A program made the position numbers and the translations under genes. 64,000 nt of DNA from Lepisosteus oculatus (lineage: Eukaryota > Chordata > Actinopteri > Semionotiformes > Lepisosteidae). A model generated the notes under the pieces. It made no database searches and was not told the DNA's origin. It saw only the letters and a program-made list of their open reading frames with translations. This document shows, piece after piece, positions 37,825 to 52,800 of the stretch; position 1 is the first letter of the stretch, and each line of letters opens with the position of its first letter. The stretch covers positions 69,191,722 to 69,255,721 of the forward strand of contig NC_090696.1 of the NCBI RefSeq assembly GCF_040954835.1, given 5' to 3'.

Positions 37825-40800
37825 TTAAATCTTCCAGAAGATTTTCTTCCTGTAGAGCAGGTAGGAGATGAGAACCCAGACAGAGGTAGCCACAAGATTC
37901 TGAGTCAGGTGCTCAGCGTGAGACTGGGTGTCTGTCATTTTCCATCTGAAGGGGAAGTAATCTGCAAATACTTCATGTCCAGCGTAAATCAGGATGGAGT
38001 TCATGCCTTTTAAAAAAAAGTAACAACAACCTAAATCCAAGTACTGTTCAGAAGCACATTTACCAAATGCAACACAGTGGTCCTTTCTGCACTCCACCCC
38101 AGTCAGACAAAATCTGACGTGTGGAAAAAAATAGATTATCCACAGTGGTAATATGCATCACCAAGATAAAAACGGCAACTTCATGTCATCAGAAATGAAC
38201 ACAGTGTTATAATAACAGCCTTTCACGAGAACTAAGCAAGCGTACTAACATGTTCAGCAACAAAGACAGAAACATGTTAGAGACAGAAATGAGGACATAA
38301 CTCTGAACATATTTAAAATGCTTTTGGGAACAAAATAAGGTTAATTTAAGTTGACAGCACTTTAAAGGTATTACACAAAAGGCTTACTTTCTCCTTGACA
38401 CCTTTGGTGTAAAACATAGACTCAACACCAAACGACCAATTCATTTTATGCTGGGTATGCTTAACACAAGAAGGTTATTTTAAATTCAGGCCTATTATGT
38501 GAATACACTTGCTTATACATGTCAACAAATATGCATTTCCTGCTGCTAGCCCAGACCATTCTGTTATGACATTACTAGCAGTAGAACCACTTGCTAAGCA
38601 CACTTGTTACTGGCAGATTCAGGTCACTTAAAAGAAGTGCACTTAGAACCGTAAACAGAGCTGCCTTTTTACTCAAAGGGCCATGAGAGTGTCGAACAAG
38701 TTACTTAGCCATGTTGTGGAAGCCGATACCCCATCACCTTCTAATTTATGGCTGCGTGAGATCTTTGGATCAAATAGATTTGAGCAACTAAATAAGCGAG
38801 CTGAGCCGAAAGGTCTGGGGAACTTTGCTGTGTTTTGTCCTGACCCAGACAGATAATTCAAACAAACAAGATGCATGATGGGTGGAAATGGTGTTATTAA
38901 TGTAATTACCAATTCTTTTAATTGTCGAATTGTGCTTTCCAAGAAAAGAAAAAATCTTACATTTCTTTCTTAGATACAACAGTTTTGTGAAGAAATTCGG
39001 CTGACAACACTATACACTACTATTTCCATTTAATCAAAAGGTTTGCTCCACTGTGTGAAAAGGGTAAAATGCTGAATTAGGAAATGTGTAAAGAATAATA
39101 TCTAAACATTCTTGGTGGAGAAGGCCTTTAATTTATTCTGTTCTGTACAATTCACTTTTTACGTAAACATCTAGAATGTAGATGCTTGGGACAATCACAA
39201 ATACTGCAGTATTTATTTAAATAAAGTCATATTATTGAAGGTATACTTCCATGGCTCACTACTTACCAGGGTAAAAGAAGGGAGCTCCAGACCACCACCT
39301 TCTCACATCTACCATGTAGTAGATAATGAGCAGAACAACAAAGGCAAAGCAACTGAGTGTTGTGACATATGAAAAAGACCTGCAACACAGTCAATAAAGA
39401 GAAGACAGTGTATAATGGAGAGGGCAAACAAAGGGTAAGTGTTCACACTATAATGGACAAATAAAAAGACAGTCAGAAGGGCTGAGTAAGTGTGACTGTC
39501 ATGTGCTGAGATCTCTGGAAATAAAAAAAAATTGAGTTAAGGTCCATATCAATCTATACCCATCCCAGGAAAAAACAAAGGGCAATCTGATGCAAATTAG
39601 GTTAGGGTTTGCAAAAAACTGTACTTGACAGTTATCCAAAACTGATTCAGGAAGTCTGTGTAAGGCTGTTTCTTTATATGATATGGCTTTGTCATTGGGT
39701 GTCCTTCAGGAAAAGTGGTGCCTGTAAAAGCAGGACAGATTGCATTTGGGTCAGTGAGGCACAGATATCCTGGGAAGTCATATGTTTAAGCAGTATTCAA
39801 ACTAAGGCAATGAGAGACAAGAAGCTCACAACAAATCACAACTGGTGGAGTAAAGAAAGCATAGCACAACACTAAGAAAACAAAATAGCATGCAAGATAG
39901 TAAACTGAAGCAACCTCCAAAAAAAAATTCTAACAGGTTATCTACATCATACATTTCCTGTTAATCTAATCCATATGCAGGTGCAAACCGTTTACTGTGT
40001 ATTGATGTCAGGAAGGTATATATCAAAGGTAATGTGGTATGAATAGAAGAGTTCAACTTCCCACATATAAATTAGGATACTGTCTTAGGGAATAAAGAAG
40101 TTAAAGATGATATGTTTAATATTATATGACATTATACACGTATATTCACAGAAACCATATGATAAAGGCCCACCTAAAAGGTGAGTTATCATACTAAAAG
40201 CTGTAGGAATACAATCATGCATATATTCTTATTTTAAGGAAATTTTAAGGAAAGTTCGGTATTGTAAGCCTGGACAGTACCATAAATTCTTGTTCACAGG
40301 AATGTACCCGTGGTCTTTTGAACACTTGGTCAAGATGGCTGAAACGATCCCCTGTAATGTAAAAAAAGTGAATTAGGATTTGTACTCCTAACTAAATTTG
40401 AGTGCTTTTATGGCTAAATTTAGGAAGGTTTTTAAAAACAAAAAAAAGAGACTAAATTTGCAACTTCACAGCCCTAGTGGTAAGCATGAGATTGTCTTCA
40501 CATAAAAATTAATCAAAAACAGTAAAAGAAAAGGATTAAAAGAAGGGTTATTAAGCAGTAAAACAGAATTCTCAGAGACCTCAAAATGATTTTGGCTCCT
40601 GTTCTCGTGGATGTGCCTGAGATGCTCCTTGTTTCTTTATGAACAGTTAAAACTTTTACACTTGTACTTGCATCAGACTGATTCGCAATATCTCTAATGG
40701 ATCATTACCAGTCATGTGGGAAATATCCATTGAGGAACTGTATATTTCTTCCAGAGAAGCTGGTGTTTACTTCCTGGATTACTTTGTTAACAGTACCAGT

Positions 40801-43800
40801 TTCATAAACACTGATCTTACACACCAGTACTGTGCTAGGTGAAAGTCCCACCTAATTGTTCAACATATATTTAAAGTTCTACTGAGTATGTACTGCCAGT
40901 GACAATGTAGAATATCAATATTACATTGTATTAGGTAACAATTCTTACATAAAATTGATTCTTTTGTAATGCACAACTTGTTTCCACAGCTATTTCACAA
41001 CACTGCATACTGCAACAGTTCAGGCTTGTTTGGCAGAGAAGCAAACCTCTCTACCTTACAGTTCAGCAGGAAGTGATGTCAAAAAATATTTTCCATTTTC
41101 AACATGGCGCTACTACTCACCAGCACAAAGCTCCACATAAGAAATCTGGCCATGACTGTCATGTGGAGGTCCTTGTAATGCAGAAGAATCTTTCCAGCCT
41201 GTAGAAATGAAATGTTTGAGTAATATATCCAACAAGGTCTTCTGTCATGTTACCTCCAATCCAGAACTTCATTCACATTAAGAAATACTTAAAAAAAGAG
41301 AAAAGGACTTCAGTTAATTAGGCAATGAGTGGAAAGTTGTAGAATTCCTGAACATAGCACAATCCTTTCTTGGTGAGAACAAAGAGTTTTTGTTATAAGC
41401 AGAGAATTTATCGATCAGGCTCAGAATCTTTCGTAAGAAGCTGGAATGCATTTTATGCTGTGTGACTAAAATATGAAGAGAGCTCTTTATTTTTATTAAG
41501 CCTACATAAGATCAGAGATATTGTATTTCTTTATTCAACGTATACACATAAATATGAATACTCTATGGAGACATACTACAATTAGGTAGGTTGTATGTGT
41601 ATGAACATAACAGTCATGTTATCTTGTGTGAGGTAAATGGTGATCAAAACCTCAGTTCTATAACAAAGTTCAGTGTCTAATTATTCTGTCAAATACCTTT
41701 CAAGGCTCAGATAAGGAGGACGCATGACTGGACTAGGATACAAAAAGATTCAGAGACTTTTTACAGCAAACCATTAATAGAAATAGCGAATTGCCACATT
41801 GTAGTAGAGGGGGAAAAAAATCAATCAGGCCAAAGTTAGTTCCACTGTATGTTCAGACAGGGATTTAGTTTGAAATTTTAGTTTTCAATAAATAGACAAT
41901 TGCGAACTCTTCTTGGTCCATCAATATTTGGAACAGGAGAAGGAAGATCTGGTTTAAAGATTAGAAAGGACAGAATAAACACCTGAGATGGGGACTCCAC
42001 AGAACCTCCTAGTATCTTGCCAAGCACGCAGGGTCCTGTATGTTACAGACGTTTTAGTGTTGAAACTGAAAGACTCCTTTCTGAGTCTTCCTATTTGAAA
42101 AATCGGCTTATTAAATGTCTGATATGAGCTGACCCCGAATAAATCAGTGCGCCATGTAGGGTATCTCAGATCCTCTCCTTATGTTTCAATAGTGTTGAAA
42201 ATGTAATCCTTGTCCATTTTTTTTAACTTAAATATTTACTTAAATACCCAACTAGAATTTTACTTTTACTTAAATATTTACAAAAAACTTCAAGACAGGA
42301 AGACAAAAGTTAAGGGAGTGTCTGGTTTTTCAATACGTAGCATGACAATGGCCCAAAGCAAATAGCCAATACCACCAAGGAACCTGTCAGGTGACTGATG
42401 ATGGGCTTTGACTGTGTACAAATTCAATTTGAAAATACCATAAATATATTACACTCACTGAAAAACTCCCTTGCATGATAACAAAACTTAAGCTTTGGTG
42501 CTAGACAAATACAACTCGGATAGAGAAACAAAAGGAGATGAGACAGCAAACACGAAAAAATAATACAAACTCTTTACAGGAGTCACAAAATACTGACCTG
42601 CAGTCCTAAAAAGGCCATCACAACTGAACTAATGGTCCCCAGTATCCCCTCTGGATCATATGGCACTCTGGACTGGTAGAGGACCTGGACAAGCATACAG
42701 GAGTGCACAAATGTGTTTACATATAAATACTGTTAGAGCTAAATATACAGAAAAATGTTATCACTACTGTATTTTTATAAGGGCAAAGCAAACAACAACA
42801 ATTAAGTCAATGATGCCAGTGAGGACCTCACTTTGAAACACTTCTGATTCAGAAGACTTAAGTTTATCTATCAGAGATGATCACACTTAGTCTTAATTAT
42901 TGGAACATGTTATACGGTGTAATAAAAGCATAAGTTACAGTACTTACGCTTGGTACCACAAAGTCTAAACAAGCATACTAATTAAAGACTGAGTAGACCC
43001 ATTTCTAGGAAATCAAGGCTGCGTTCAGGGTTATGTGCTCAGTTGACAAATGTATACGTCTCTCAATCTTCCTAGGCAGAAAGAAAATTTCAGGTCACAG
43101 ACAGCCCTCTTCATTTACTTACATGAGAAGACGGGTTCTGATAAATGTGATTTTTGCCTAAGAGCAAGTGATCGATGTATCCTGCTGCCCCTCCTGTGCA
43201 ATTTGGATACTGACCAAAGTCTCCTATTCCTCCTGGTCCCAGGTAGCCACTATAAATAAAATGCAAGAGGAGAAAAAATATTTTTTACTCAAGGTGGAGG
43301 AAGAACACACAGGTGCTTCAAAGTCATATTCTACAGACAAAATGTTTCATCAGCTTACAAATGATGCCACATGCTAGCAGAATTTTTTATATATGTTAAG
43401 CCTTGAGTTGCACAATTAATCATTAGGATGATATCTAAAATATCTATGTTCTAAAGCTATATCTAAAAATAATAGCTCATCACCATCACTTGGATTGCAC
43501 ATAACTTGTAATACGTAGATACACAAATAATGGAGAAATAGCTAAAGATGTGATCTGATGCACAATGGAGGGTAACATAAGCACAGCAGCAGTAACACGG
43601 GCAAATTAAGAATTTCTCTCTCTGGCAGAAGACTCTGAAATGAGGGAGACAGTAACACAAATTGGCCACTTGAAAAGAATTGGATTTCCCACGTTCCTCC
43701 TTTATTTAAAGTCGAATGCTGCAGAGATACTCCTTTTAGTTGTTTTTAGAATTGCTCTAGGAACAGCTGGATATATACAGCAGATCACACAAACATACAG

Positions 43801-46800
43801 TATATAAACTAATTTTTCTTTATTTCTTTATAGGGGAACTGCAACACTTTTTATATATCTGGGTCAGAAAGAATCAGCATTGAAAAATGCATTACAAACC
43901 ACAATCAAAGTAAAATGTACACACTACCTTGTAAACCCCCGATTCACGGCACAAAATAGCTTAATTTCCAGGTACGCACGGCGCCATATTGTGGGATTTA
44001 GAACAAGTCAACAAAACGTCTGGGGATGTAATGCAGCCTTATTACATTGTAAACAATTGTGAATACATCCATCAAATACTACTTGTTGACACTGCATGCA
44101 GATCACGTTGGAACATATCTGTTGGAACACTTATTTGCTTGAACATCGCGTTACATTAGTCATTACAGTGACTAGTGAGCAGAAAGGGCCACATCACATC
44201 GCAACTTGTGGGAACTCACATGCGAGTTTGCGACAACATGGGAGACTTTACGGTACACAAAGTTCACGATTTTGTGCTTAATTCGAAGTAAGAAATTGGG
44301 ACTGCAGTTCTTCTTTATCATTTTTATTATTATTTAGTGTGGCAAGACATCAGAGATGGCGAGAACTCTCACTATCCGTTTAGGTTAACCTGTCATTGTA
44401 CAGGGGTATCTGTGCCAGTGGTACTCACAGTGGGCAGTTTGGGACTGGGAGCAGGAAAGTGAGACAGAGCCAGACCGCCTCCAGGACAATGACGCATAGC
44501 CAGGCTGGCCAATAAAGCACCAGCTCTTGGACAGGGAACCACCAGACATCCTGAGAACGAGAGAAAACACATTCAAATGAATCTGCTGTAGATTACTGAC
44601 AAAACGAAACTTGCACCGCGGCTCACTGTTACAAAGCTCAATCCCAAAATGCAGTGGCATGAAGAATCACCCAGAAGTGGAATGGAGACTGTGAGAAAAG
44701 GAGCATTAGCCAGTTAAAAGTAATTTCGATAAACAGTGAGACTCAAATCCAGCTGTACAAAATGCAGAGAAATATACATTCATATTTTGTAGAGGTTCAA
44801 ACTATGTGACAGCAAAATGGATAATAATATAGAAATATTACAAGCACAACATCTTCTGAAACAAAAAAGATTATCATTTTCCCACCAGCAGCTCTGATCC
44901 TCTGGCTACAAGCTCTTTTGATTTAGTGCACAGCTGAATATGTGCTTTCTATACGTTATAAATGTATAAACTGAAAAGTAAATAACTTCTGTAATTTTCA
45001 GACATCCTTAGCAATGTTTAAGAGTGTAAAAGTCACATGTGCAATGTTCCATACAACACTGCATAATTATATTGATGAAAAAGACTAGTCACTTGCCGTA
45101 GGGATGCTCTCTACTTTGGGCTTGGCAAACATTATTTCCAGAACAGCCACTATCAAGTAGGTGAAGGCCAGTCGCTGCAGGACTCCTGGTATTCGGAGAG
45201 AGTCTATGGAAACTGGAAGGAGGAGCACAGCAATAGGCTTAGAGCTAAATATAGCATGCACGGAGAGTGAGAGGTGTACATAAATTGCCTAAACGGTTCA
45301 CTAAAAAAAAACAGTGGTATGCTCTTAGCAATGAAATCCCAGAAAAGTCAATATGCTCACTCCAACTCTAAACATTAGGAAATCATATGGAAATCTTGCA
45401 TCGGCTACGGACAGAGTTACAAGATCTCAGACAGAGCTGGACTTCACCCACGCACTCCTGGATTACATGACAAAACAAATACCTGAACTTAAAGGTACAG
45501 TATAGTGCAACACTTACAAAACAAAGTAGATTCTGTTACCACAGAAAAGAACACATTGAAAGGGAAAGTTCTCAACTTGGAAATACAGTAGTGTAGAAAG
45601 TTCTTCTGGCATTTAAGGAAATATCAGGTAAGATTCATCAATGATAAACTGCACACTGGAGGCAATGAGGCTGAGGGGTGAAACCAAACTGGTGGCGAAA
45701 CTGAGCGTTTCCCCTGTAAACTTGGGGCTCTGCCTACAGAGTAGACCAGAGAAAGAGTGCTGGACCTTCACAAATAAGAACCCCCTGGAGCACAGAACTG
45801 TTTCTATAGTTCTTTAATGTGTTTAGAGCTTATCCTCCTGCACCTATAGTGATTTGTTAAAGCAAATAGAAAAGTTAAAAAACTCCCGTCCCAGTATAAT
45901 TCACAATTCTTTCAAAATAAAGAGGTTCAAAACTATAGATTTGTTTAATCGACCCCAGAGGGTAGAACAGAATTGACTTTTTTACATAAAACACTCACAA
46001 GTTGTACTTTTCAGTCATGTAATTTCCATGCTTTTGGAGAGCAGAGTATGATTATTTCGTGCTCACAAAGGAAAACCAATAGCAGTTGCTGCATTTCTAA
46101 TGTTTTTTTTTGGTGTGAATCTACACTGTTCCCTCAGGAGACCAAAAAAAATCTCTAGGTATTTCTGCAAGAGCATTGAAAAGATATCTGATCAAAGTGA
46201 GGAATTTTTACCTCAGAAAAGGTGTGATTGGAAACAATTGTTATAGTTAGGCTCTATATACAGTATGTTGGGTTAAGGAGAGGAGTCACTGATTTATTAT
46301 GCATTTCCTAAGTTTTTTTCTTGTTTTTATGTACTCTTATGAATAAAAAGTGCTTTACATCTCTTTTTTTCCTGCACCTCTAGACCTCATTATTCTTTAA
46401 GGATTTTATAAGTCAGGGTGGAGTCTAAAAAGAGCTTGTGAGGAGGACAGTATGGTGTACTCACAAGGGCCCTGGCAATAATTAGGGTTAATGATAAGGA
46501 GTCCAATAAGGAAGAGCTGCACCGTCCTCCACAGCACCTTCTGGAAGAGCTGGAACTGACCAGAGCCGCGACGCAGGGCAGAGCTCAGGGACAGGGTGAT
46601 TGATGTGCCCATGATGAACACGAACCTGGGAAAAGAGACCGTGAATCACAGTATCACTCTGAGAATATGCACCAGCATACCCTACTAAGGAAACACGTTT
46701 CATAATTTGCACTTATTTCGCCATGAAATACCAAAAAATCAATCTCTTGTACCAAACTTGAAAATAATATTTACCTCCATATGGAGTTTACCATAGTGTT

Positions 46801-49800
46801 CTTTTTTTAAACAACATATTTCCTTGATTAATATATAGCCTTTACTTATTATTCATCTCACCCAATTACCCAACTAGAATTTATCACTAAGAGTTTCACT
46901 TAATTTGCATTGACAAGGCAGATAATTATCAGAGACCAAGATATTCTCATCTTACCAGGGAAAGACCAAGTCTGCTACTGTTAGTCCTAGAGAAGCAAGA
47001 AAGTGTGGTTAAGACAAAGCATTTCAACATAACACTTTTGAACAAAATGGGTAAATCAGAGAAAGTGCCTTCAAACCAAAAAGCACTATGGAATCATTTT
47101 GTGATGTGGCAGCTTTGAAGGCAGAGTAGTGCTGGGTGATATGGCCAAAAACATTTTCACAATAAAAATTTTCATATCCATCGATATCGATAATTATCAC
47201 AATAAATGTCAAATCATTATTTCTTTCAAGTTTAAAGGCAGATTTTTTCTCCTGAGTGAAAGTTAAAGAAACCAGACAGTTAATTAGTAAATTAAACAAC
47301 TCTTTATTTTAAGAACACAACAAACACTTGCCAAACAGCAAAAACATTAAACAAATCTGTTAGCTGCCCAGTCTGCAACACACACGCGCACTCGCGCAGC
47401 ATTTAGTGCGCATGCGCATATAATGCGCAAAGCATAAACATATACATCGAACATTTATCGAACTTTTGTTAAAATTACATAGAGGAAAATTATATCGCGA
47501 TCATTATCGTTATCGAATTATCGCCCGGTTCTAAGGCAGAGTATACTTCAGTTGGAGAAAATCTATGTTGAAAAGTGGCGCACACAATACTGTCAATACT
47601 GTCAATACTGAATGGGAGAACACAGAGATATACCAGATACCATGGCATAACCTAAATTCCAACAGCCCACGATTAAACCATATTGTTTTTGGTGTAGAAT
47701 AAATGTATTCTTCTGTAAATAATTAAATTACACCAACAGAGGATTTCCATTTTAAAAGGCACTCCCATGAAACATTAACATCCAAACCATACTGGATGAG
47801 GTGTCAGCAGATGGCATACTTACCATTCCAGCTTTCGTGCCTGAAGAACCAGTATCTTCCTCCTCCGTAGTTCACGAAGATCATGATCACAAGGGACAAC
47901 CTACAGGACCAATCGTTCAGCAGCTGTAACCCACGTTATAAAACACCTACCTGCGGTACAATAAAACTGCATTTTGGAGTAAGCTGCAGTACTGGCAGCA
48001 AAATTAGCAATGACTTTGCCATTGCACCTGAAGAGCAGAACAACTGTATCATTATATAAAAGCACTGCACCTTGGCGTCACAGGAGACTACATATTGTTT
48101 TTCAAAAATTTTCCAAAACGCCATATTGACAATGAGAAAGAAATAAACATCTAAGGAAGCAGGTAAACACTCAGTGAACTTTGTACTTTGCCACACTCCA
48201 ACCTACAGGACTGACCTGCTTTGGGCTAGGTCTTCTGGGGTATCAGACAGCAAAGACAATGGACCCACTGCTTCATAACTGTGTTGTTGTGGAGAACCCA
48301 CAGCTCTGGGGCGAGAAATATGAATGTCATACCCTCGAAAAGTGTCCAGAGATCGCAGTCTGGAACTGGAGGTTACTGGGCCAGATGCATCGGCAGAGTA
48401 TTCCACTGTTCTGCTAGGGGACCCCAGCTCCTGGAACAGAGATCAGATTGAGTACTGTGGAGCATCTCCGCGGATCTACATGAACATGGAAAAGCCACCT
48501 CAATAATGAAGACAGGTGCGTCTTTCAATTCAATTCAATGCATCAATTTTCTAAACCGCTTTATCCAGTTTAGGGTCGAGGGAGATGCTGGAGCCTAATC
48601 CAGTAAGCAACAGCTGCAAGGCAGGATACCCTCTGGATGGGACACCAGTACTTTACAATACATACACAGACCCAAAGGCACACGCACCCATACAAGGGCA
48701 AATTTTCACAGAGGACAATTAACCTATCAATATGTGTTTGGACTGAGCACCCTGAGGAAACCCACATGAATATGGGGAGATCATGCAACTCTAAGCAGAT
48801 ACTACTCTAGAAACTGAACCCAGGGCCCCAGTGCGACAAGGCAAAAACGCTAACCACTGTGACACCATGCTGCCCCTGTGCCTTTTCCTTCAATTAAAAA
48901 AATGTGAAACTAAAAGAGATTTGGAGTATTCTGTCTAACATGTATCTTTTCAAATGATGGAGCATCAAAAAATAACAAGAATTATGTACTTCACACTTTC
49001 AAGTTTTAAAAAGGAATGAATGAAAAAGGAAAATCATATGCAGAGGCACCTCTCCAATTCTGTATTTTTCATTTTTGAAAAACAACATCTTGGTCAGAAC
49101 CCTAGTTGGAATCCTATCCCAAATTCCTTGAATTTAAAAACTACAACACACAAATAATATACATAAACAATTCCACCAAAAAATGTGAGTGAAGGCTAAG
49201 CTATCCGGGATTGTACAAGAGCATATAACTCCCCAGTGAGAGCTGGTGTGTGGTGAGCGTACTGGCACTCTTAGGCTGACGTTAGGTTGCATCATCCAGG
49301 TGGGGGGCTACACATTGGAAGTGGTGGAGGGGAGGCCTTATTACCTGTAAAGCTCTTTGAGTGGAGTAACCACAGAAGTGCTATATAAGTGTAAGGAATT
49401 CTTATTATATCCATTTCAGAATTTGAATGTGCTGATGTGTAAGTATTATTATAATCGTTGTTGTTGTTATTGTTATTATTATTATGAAACGCTGCTATAA
49501 AAAGCTGTAAACCCAACTTTTAAATTTCTTTTTATGAAAGGATGAAGACATTAACTTACAGAATTGATCAGTCTCTCAGTCTCCATGGTACTTCCCATCC
49601 TGGACACAAGGTTTCTCACAAAATCAAAACTGAGGATAAAATGGAAATCAGCAACACAAATAAAACAAATTCTCTCTTTACCTCTTACACTGCTATCTAA
49701 CCCTTCTCCGGTTAAAATGAGGCCTCTCACTGATATCACATGGCAAACATCCAGGATGATGACAAGAACTAGTAAATCATTTTTTTAAAGCTATTTAGTT

Positions 49801-52800
49801 GTTCATTTTAACCTCCACAACTTAAAATAATTAAGGAAGTAAGCTGACATCTATAACCCTTGCATGGGAAAGATCAAGATAACATACTGGGCATTACCTG
49901 TATACAAAATATTACAAAAAATTAAATTTAAAACATTGTTCCAACAGAAAACTTCATTTTAATTGAATTCAAGTTTAATTTTATTAACAGAAAATATTTA
50001 AAGAACAATTAAGTGTTAACACATCACAAGATCATACAGTAACGATGCACGGGAATCATTAAAATATTTGTAGACCTACAACCATACAGTATGTGCTTGG
50101 CAGAGGTGAGGGGTTGTAACATCATGTCATGCTGTACCTACCGCCAAAAAATAATTTATACTAAAGTAAAGTGAAATTTAAAAATGTGTAAAATTCCAGT
50201 TATGTCAGGTTCAATGAGTTTGACACTTCATGCAGATTATTTGTGTGCATTTATAAAAGTGGACTTGTTACCATCTCAAGAAAATTCACAAAGTAAATTC
50301 CCTTACCCCATGAGGAAGCTTCCAAAGGCTACAAGAATAGCTAATCCAGTATACACCAGGAAGGCAACCAGAATGGCTGAAGGAAAAGAAGATAAATAAT
50401 GTGTGACTGCTCACACAAAAGTGAATGACAGCACAAAACCAAATGTTAAGTCATATGATGTTCAATAGAGACTGATATATTTTTCAGTCCATTTGGCATT
50501 TTTAAAACCTTGATGGCAGTAAGTCAGACAGTAAACATAATATATGACATTATCAAAAGGAAATTTAAAAGAGACGCTTTTAAAGAATTTCTACAGAATC
50601 AAAACTCACGCAAGTTGCTGTTCACAGGCTCCTTATCTGTAACAATGGCACAGGTGATGTGCCTGGATGCGTCACTGAGATTTTTTATCCACAAGGAGTA
50701 ATTTCCATGCTCTCCAAAGTTAAAGTGAACACTGAAAACAACAACAACAATAAAATAAATACTGTTTCACTCCAGAAAATATAAAAATATTATTCTCACA
50801 CACAATGAGCAAAGTGGAGTTCAAACCATGTTATTGTAACCCATTTTCTATTTTTAAGTGCAAAAGATTATTAATTCTTTCACGTCATGTCCTATAAACT
50901 GATCACAGAATTGAATTTACTTATTGCTGAGGTTTTAAGTCACCTTGCAAAACATCTACACTTATTATTTTAATTTATTTCAAATCAGATCAAATTATGC
51001 ATCTTGCTTTATTGAGAAATCACACAGGTCATCCCTCTCCAGTCCCTCTGGTAAGACTGATATCCACACTTTGTCCCTACATGTGATCCTTGCTACATGA
51101 GCATTCAATATAGTTTTTTTGTGTCCATTGTTGGCTTGTAACAAACACTAGTTTATAGACTAACTGTTCAACAGCTGTCATCTGAGTGCAATGCCTTCTA
51201 AAGCAGAACAACCATTCCATCCAGGTCAAGAGAATGAAAACCACTTTTTTCTTAGATGTGGAAGAGGTGGGAAACAACTAACTCCTTGGGTCTCTGCCAT
51301 CTAGGACAGACCCAGAATTAAAAAAAAAGGACTTCTGGCTTTCGGCTGCCATTCTGTGAACCAGGTCACGTGATGAACAATTAATGTATACATAGCTTCT
51401 AAAAATATATGTCCTGTAGGAAAGTGATAGCACTGATGAATCATGTTTCAACCTCAGTTAAGTATTTGGTCACAATTTACCAAAACTGTGCTATCTAGAT
51501 GGGGAAGTTTTCAAAGCTTTTCACTGCAGGATAAAACCTGTCCATTTTCTATAACTGCATAATCCTTAGACAGTTCTGCTGTACCGAAGCCCAGGAGACA
51601 CCTCAATAAAATTCATACTTTTAACTTTTTGTAAAATGAGAGAATGTTTGTGTCAGAAAATATAGGTCACATCTTGCACATTAAGAAGTCACTTTAAAAA
51701 GTTGGATGTAAAAGGGCCATTTTCCAATGTATTATCTATTTGGACAACAAAAGACTTCGACCTGTTGTTTTTTGTGGAAAGGAAATCCTACACGAGGATA
51801 TGCTTTTGCTTTCAGACCAAAGCTTCCCAGTGCTAACGGTATACTGAGAAAACGCCTTATCCTGACATCAGCAACTTCACATACTGTACGCCCAGCTGTG
51901 ACCCCACAAAGTGTTTTGATTCCAACCATGATATATCTGACATTGAAACTGAATATTTACATGAAGGTACAAAGTCTCTCCTGAGCCCCTACCTGCACAG
52001 CTCTGTGTTTGAGATGGTACTGTTGACCTGCAGAAACAGGGGATGCTGTGTGCTCACAACGAACATTGCTGAGCTGGGCAGACCAGGCCCTTGACTCGCT
52101 GGTACTGTCCCCAAGATCTGGAATAGGCACTGTGCCACAAAGGGACAGAAAAAAGGAAAATGAAACAAGGATGAGAATTCCTGCTGTTATAAATTCACTT
52201 TATTTAGTATGTATGAATATTGCTTTATCTTAAGTGAATGTTGTTACATGCAAAAAAAAATCTAAAATCCAAATGCAAAGTTTTTAAAAACTGTAAGTTA
52301 GTATAAAACATGCTTCTAATGACTTTTAACTTTCTAACTGGGGGCTTAGGATGTGGAAAATCTGCAAAGGCTTCACTATGCACTCTTCTGAGGCCTTCTA
52401 ACAAAGCAACACTGACTGACCATTCTTTTGCTGTAGGACATGAACATGCAGGTTGATAGTTGCATGTAGAACATGACAACCTTGTCATCGCTTGAAGGCA
52501 TTTCACTGCTCCTGGAACCTGATTAACAGCTTCACAGTCAGCTGATGCAGATTCCCAAGTCAGTGAGAGTCACTCCTACCCACTGCCAAGGCTAAAGCCC
52601 TTTTTAAAATCATCAAATAAGCCCCTGCCTTTCTCTGAACAACTGGTCAGTCACAGCAAGCCTTCAGTCTTTGCTGCCTCCAAGGCAAATGGCCAAACCA
52701 ACTGTGGTTTTTGCTGGCAAACTAGAATAGGGACTCAACACGTTGGCCGTAACTAAGCAGATCATCGAACTGTAAAGCCATGATCCACAAAATCTTACTG

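Noticed and set aside
45380-45500. Hint of a decayed LINE ORF1-like coding piece
   Set aside because: Only a faint Arg/Leu/Gln-rich run with a stop soon after; not enough to name an element.
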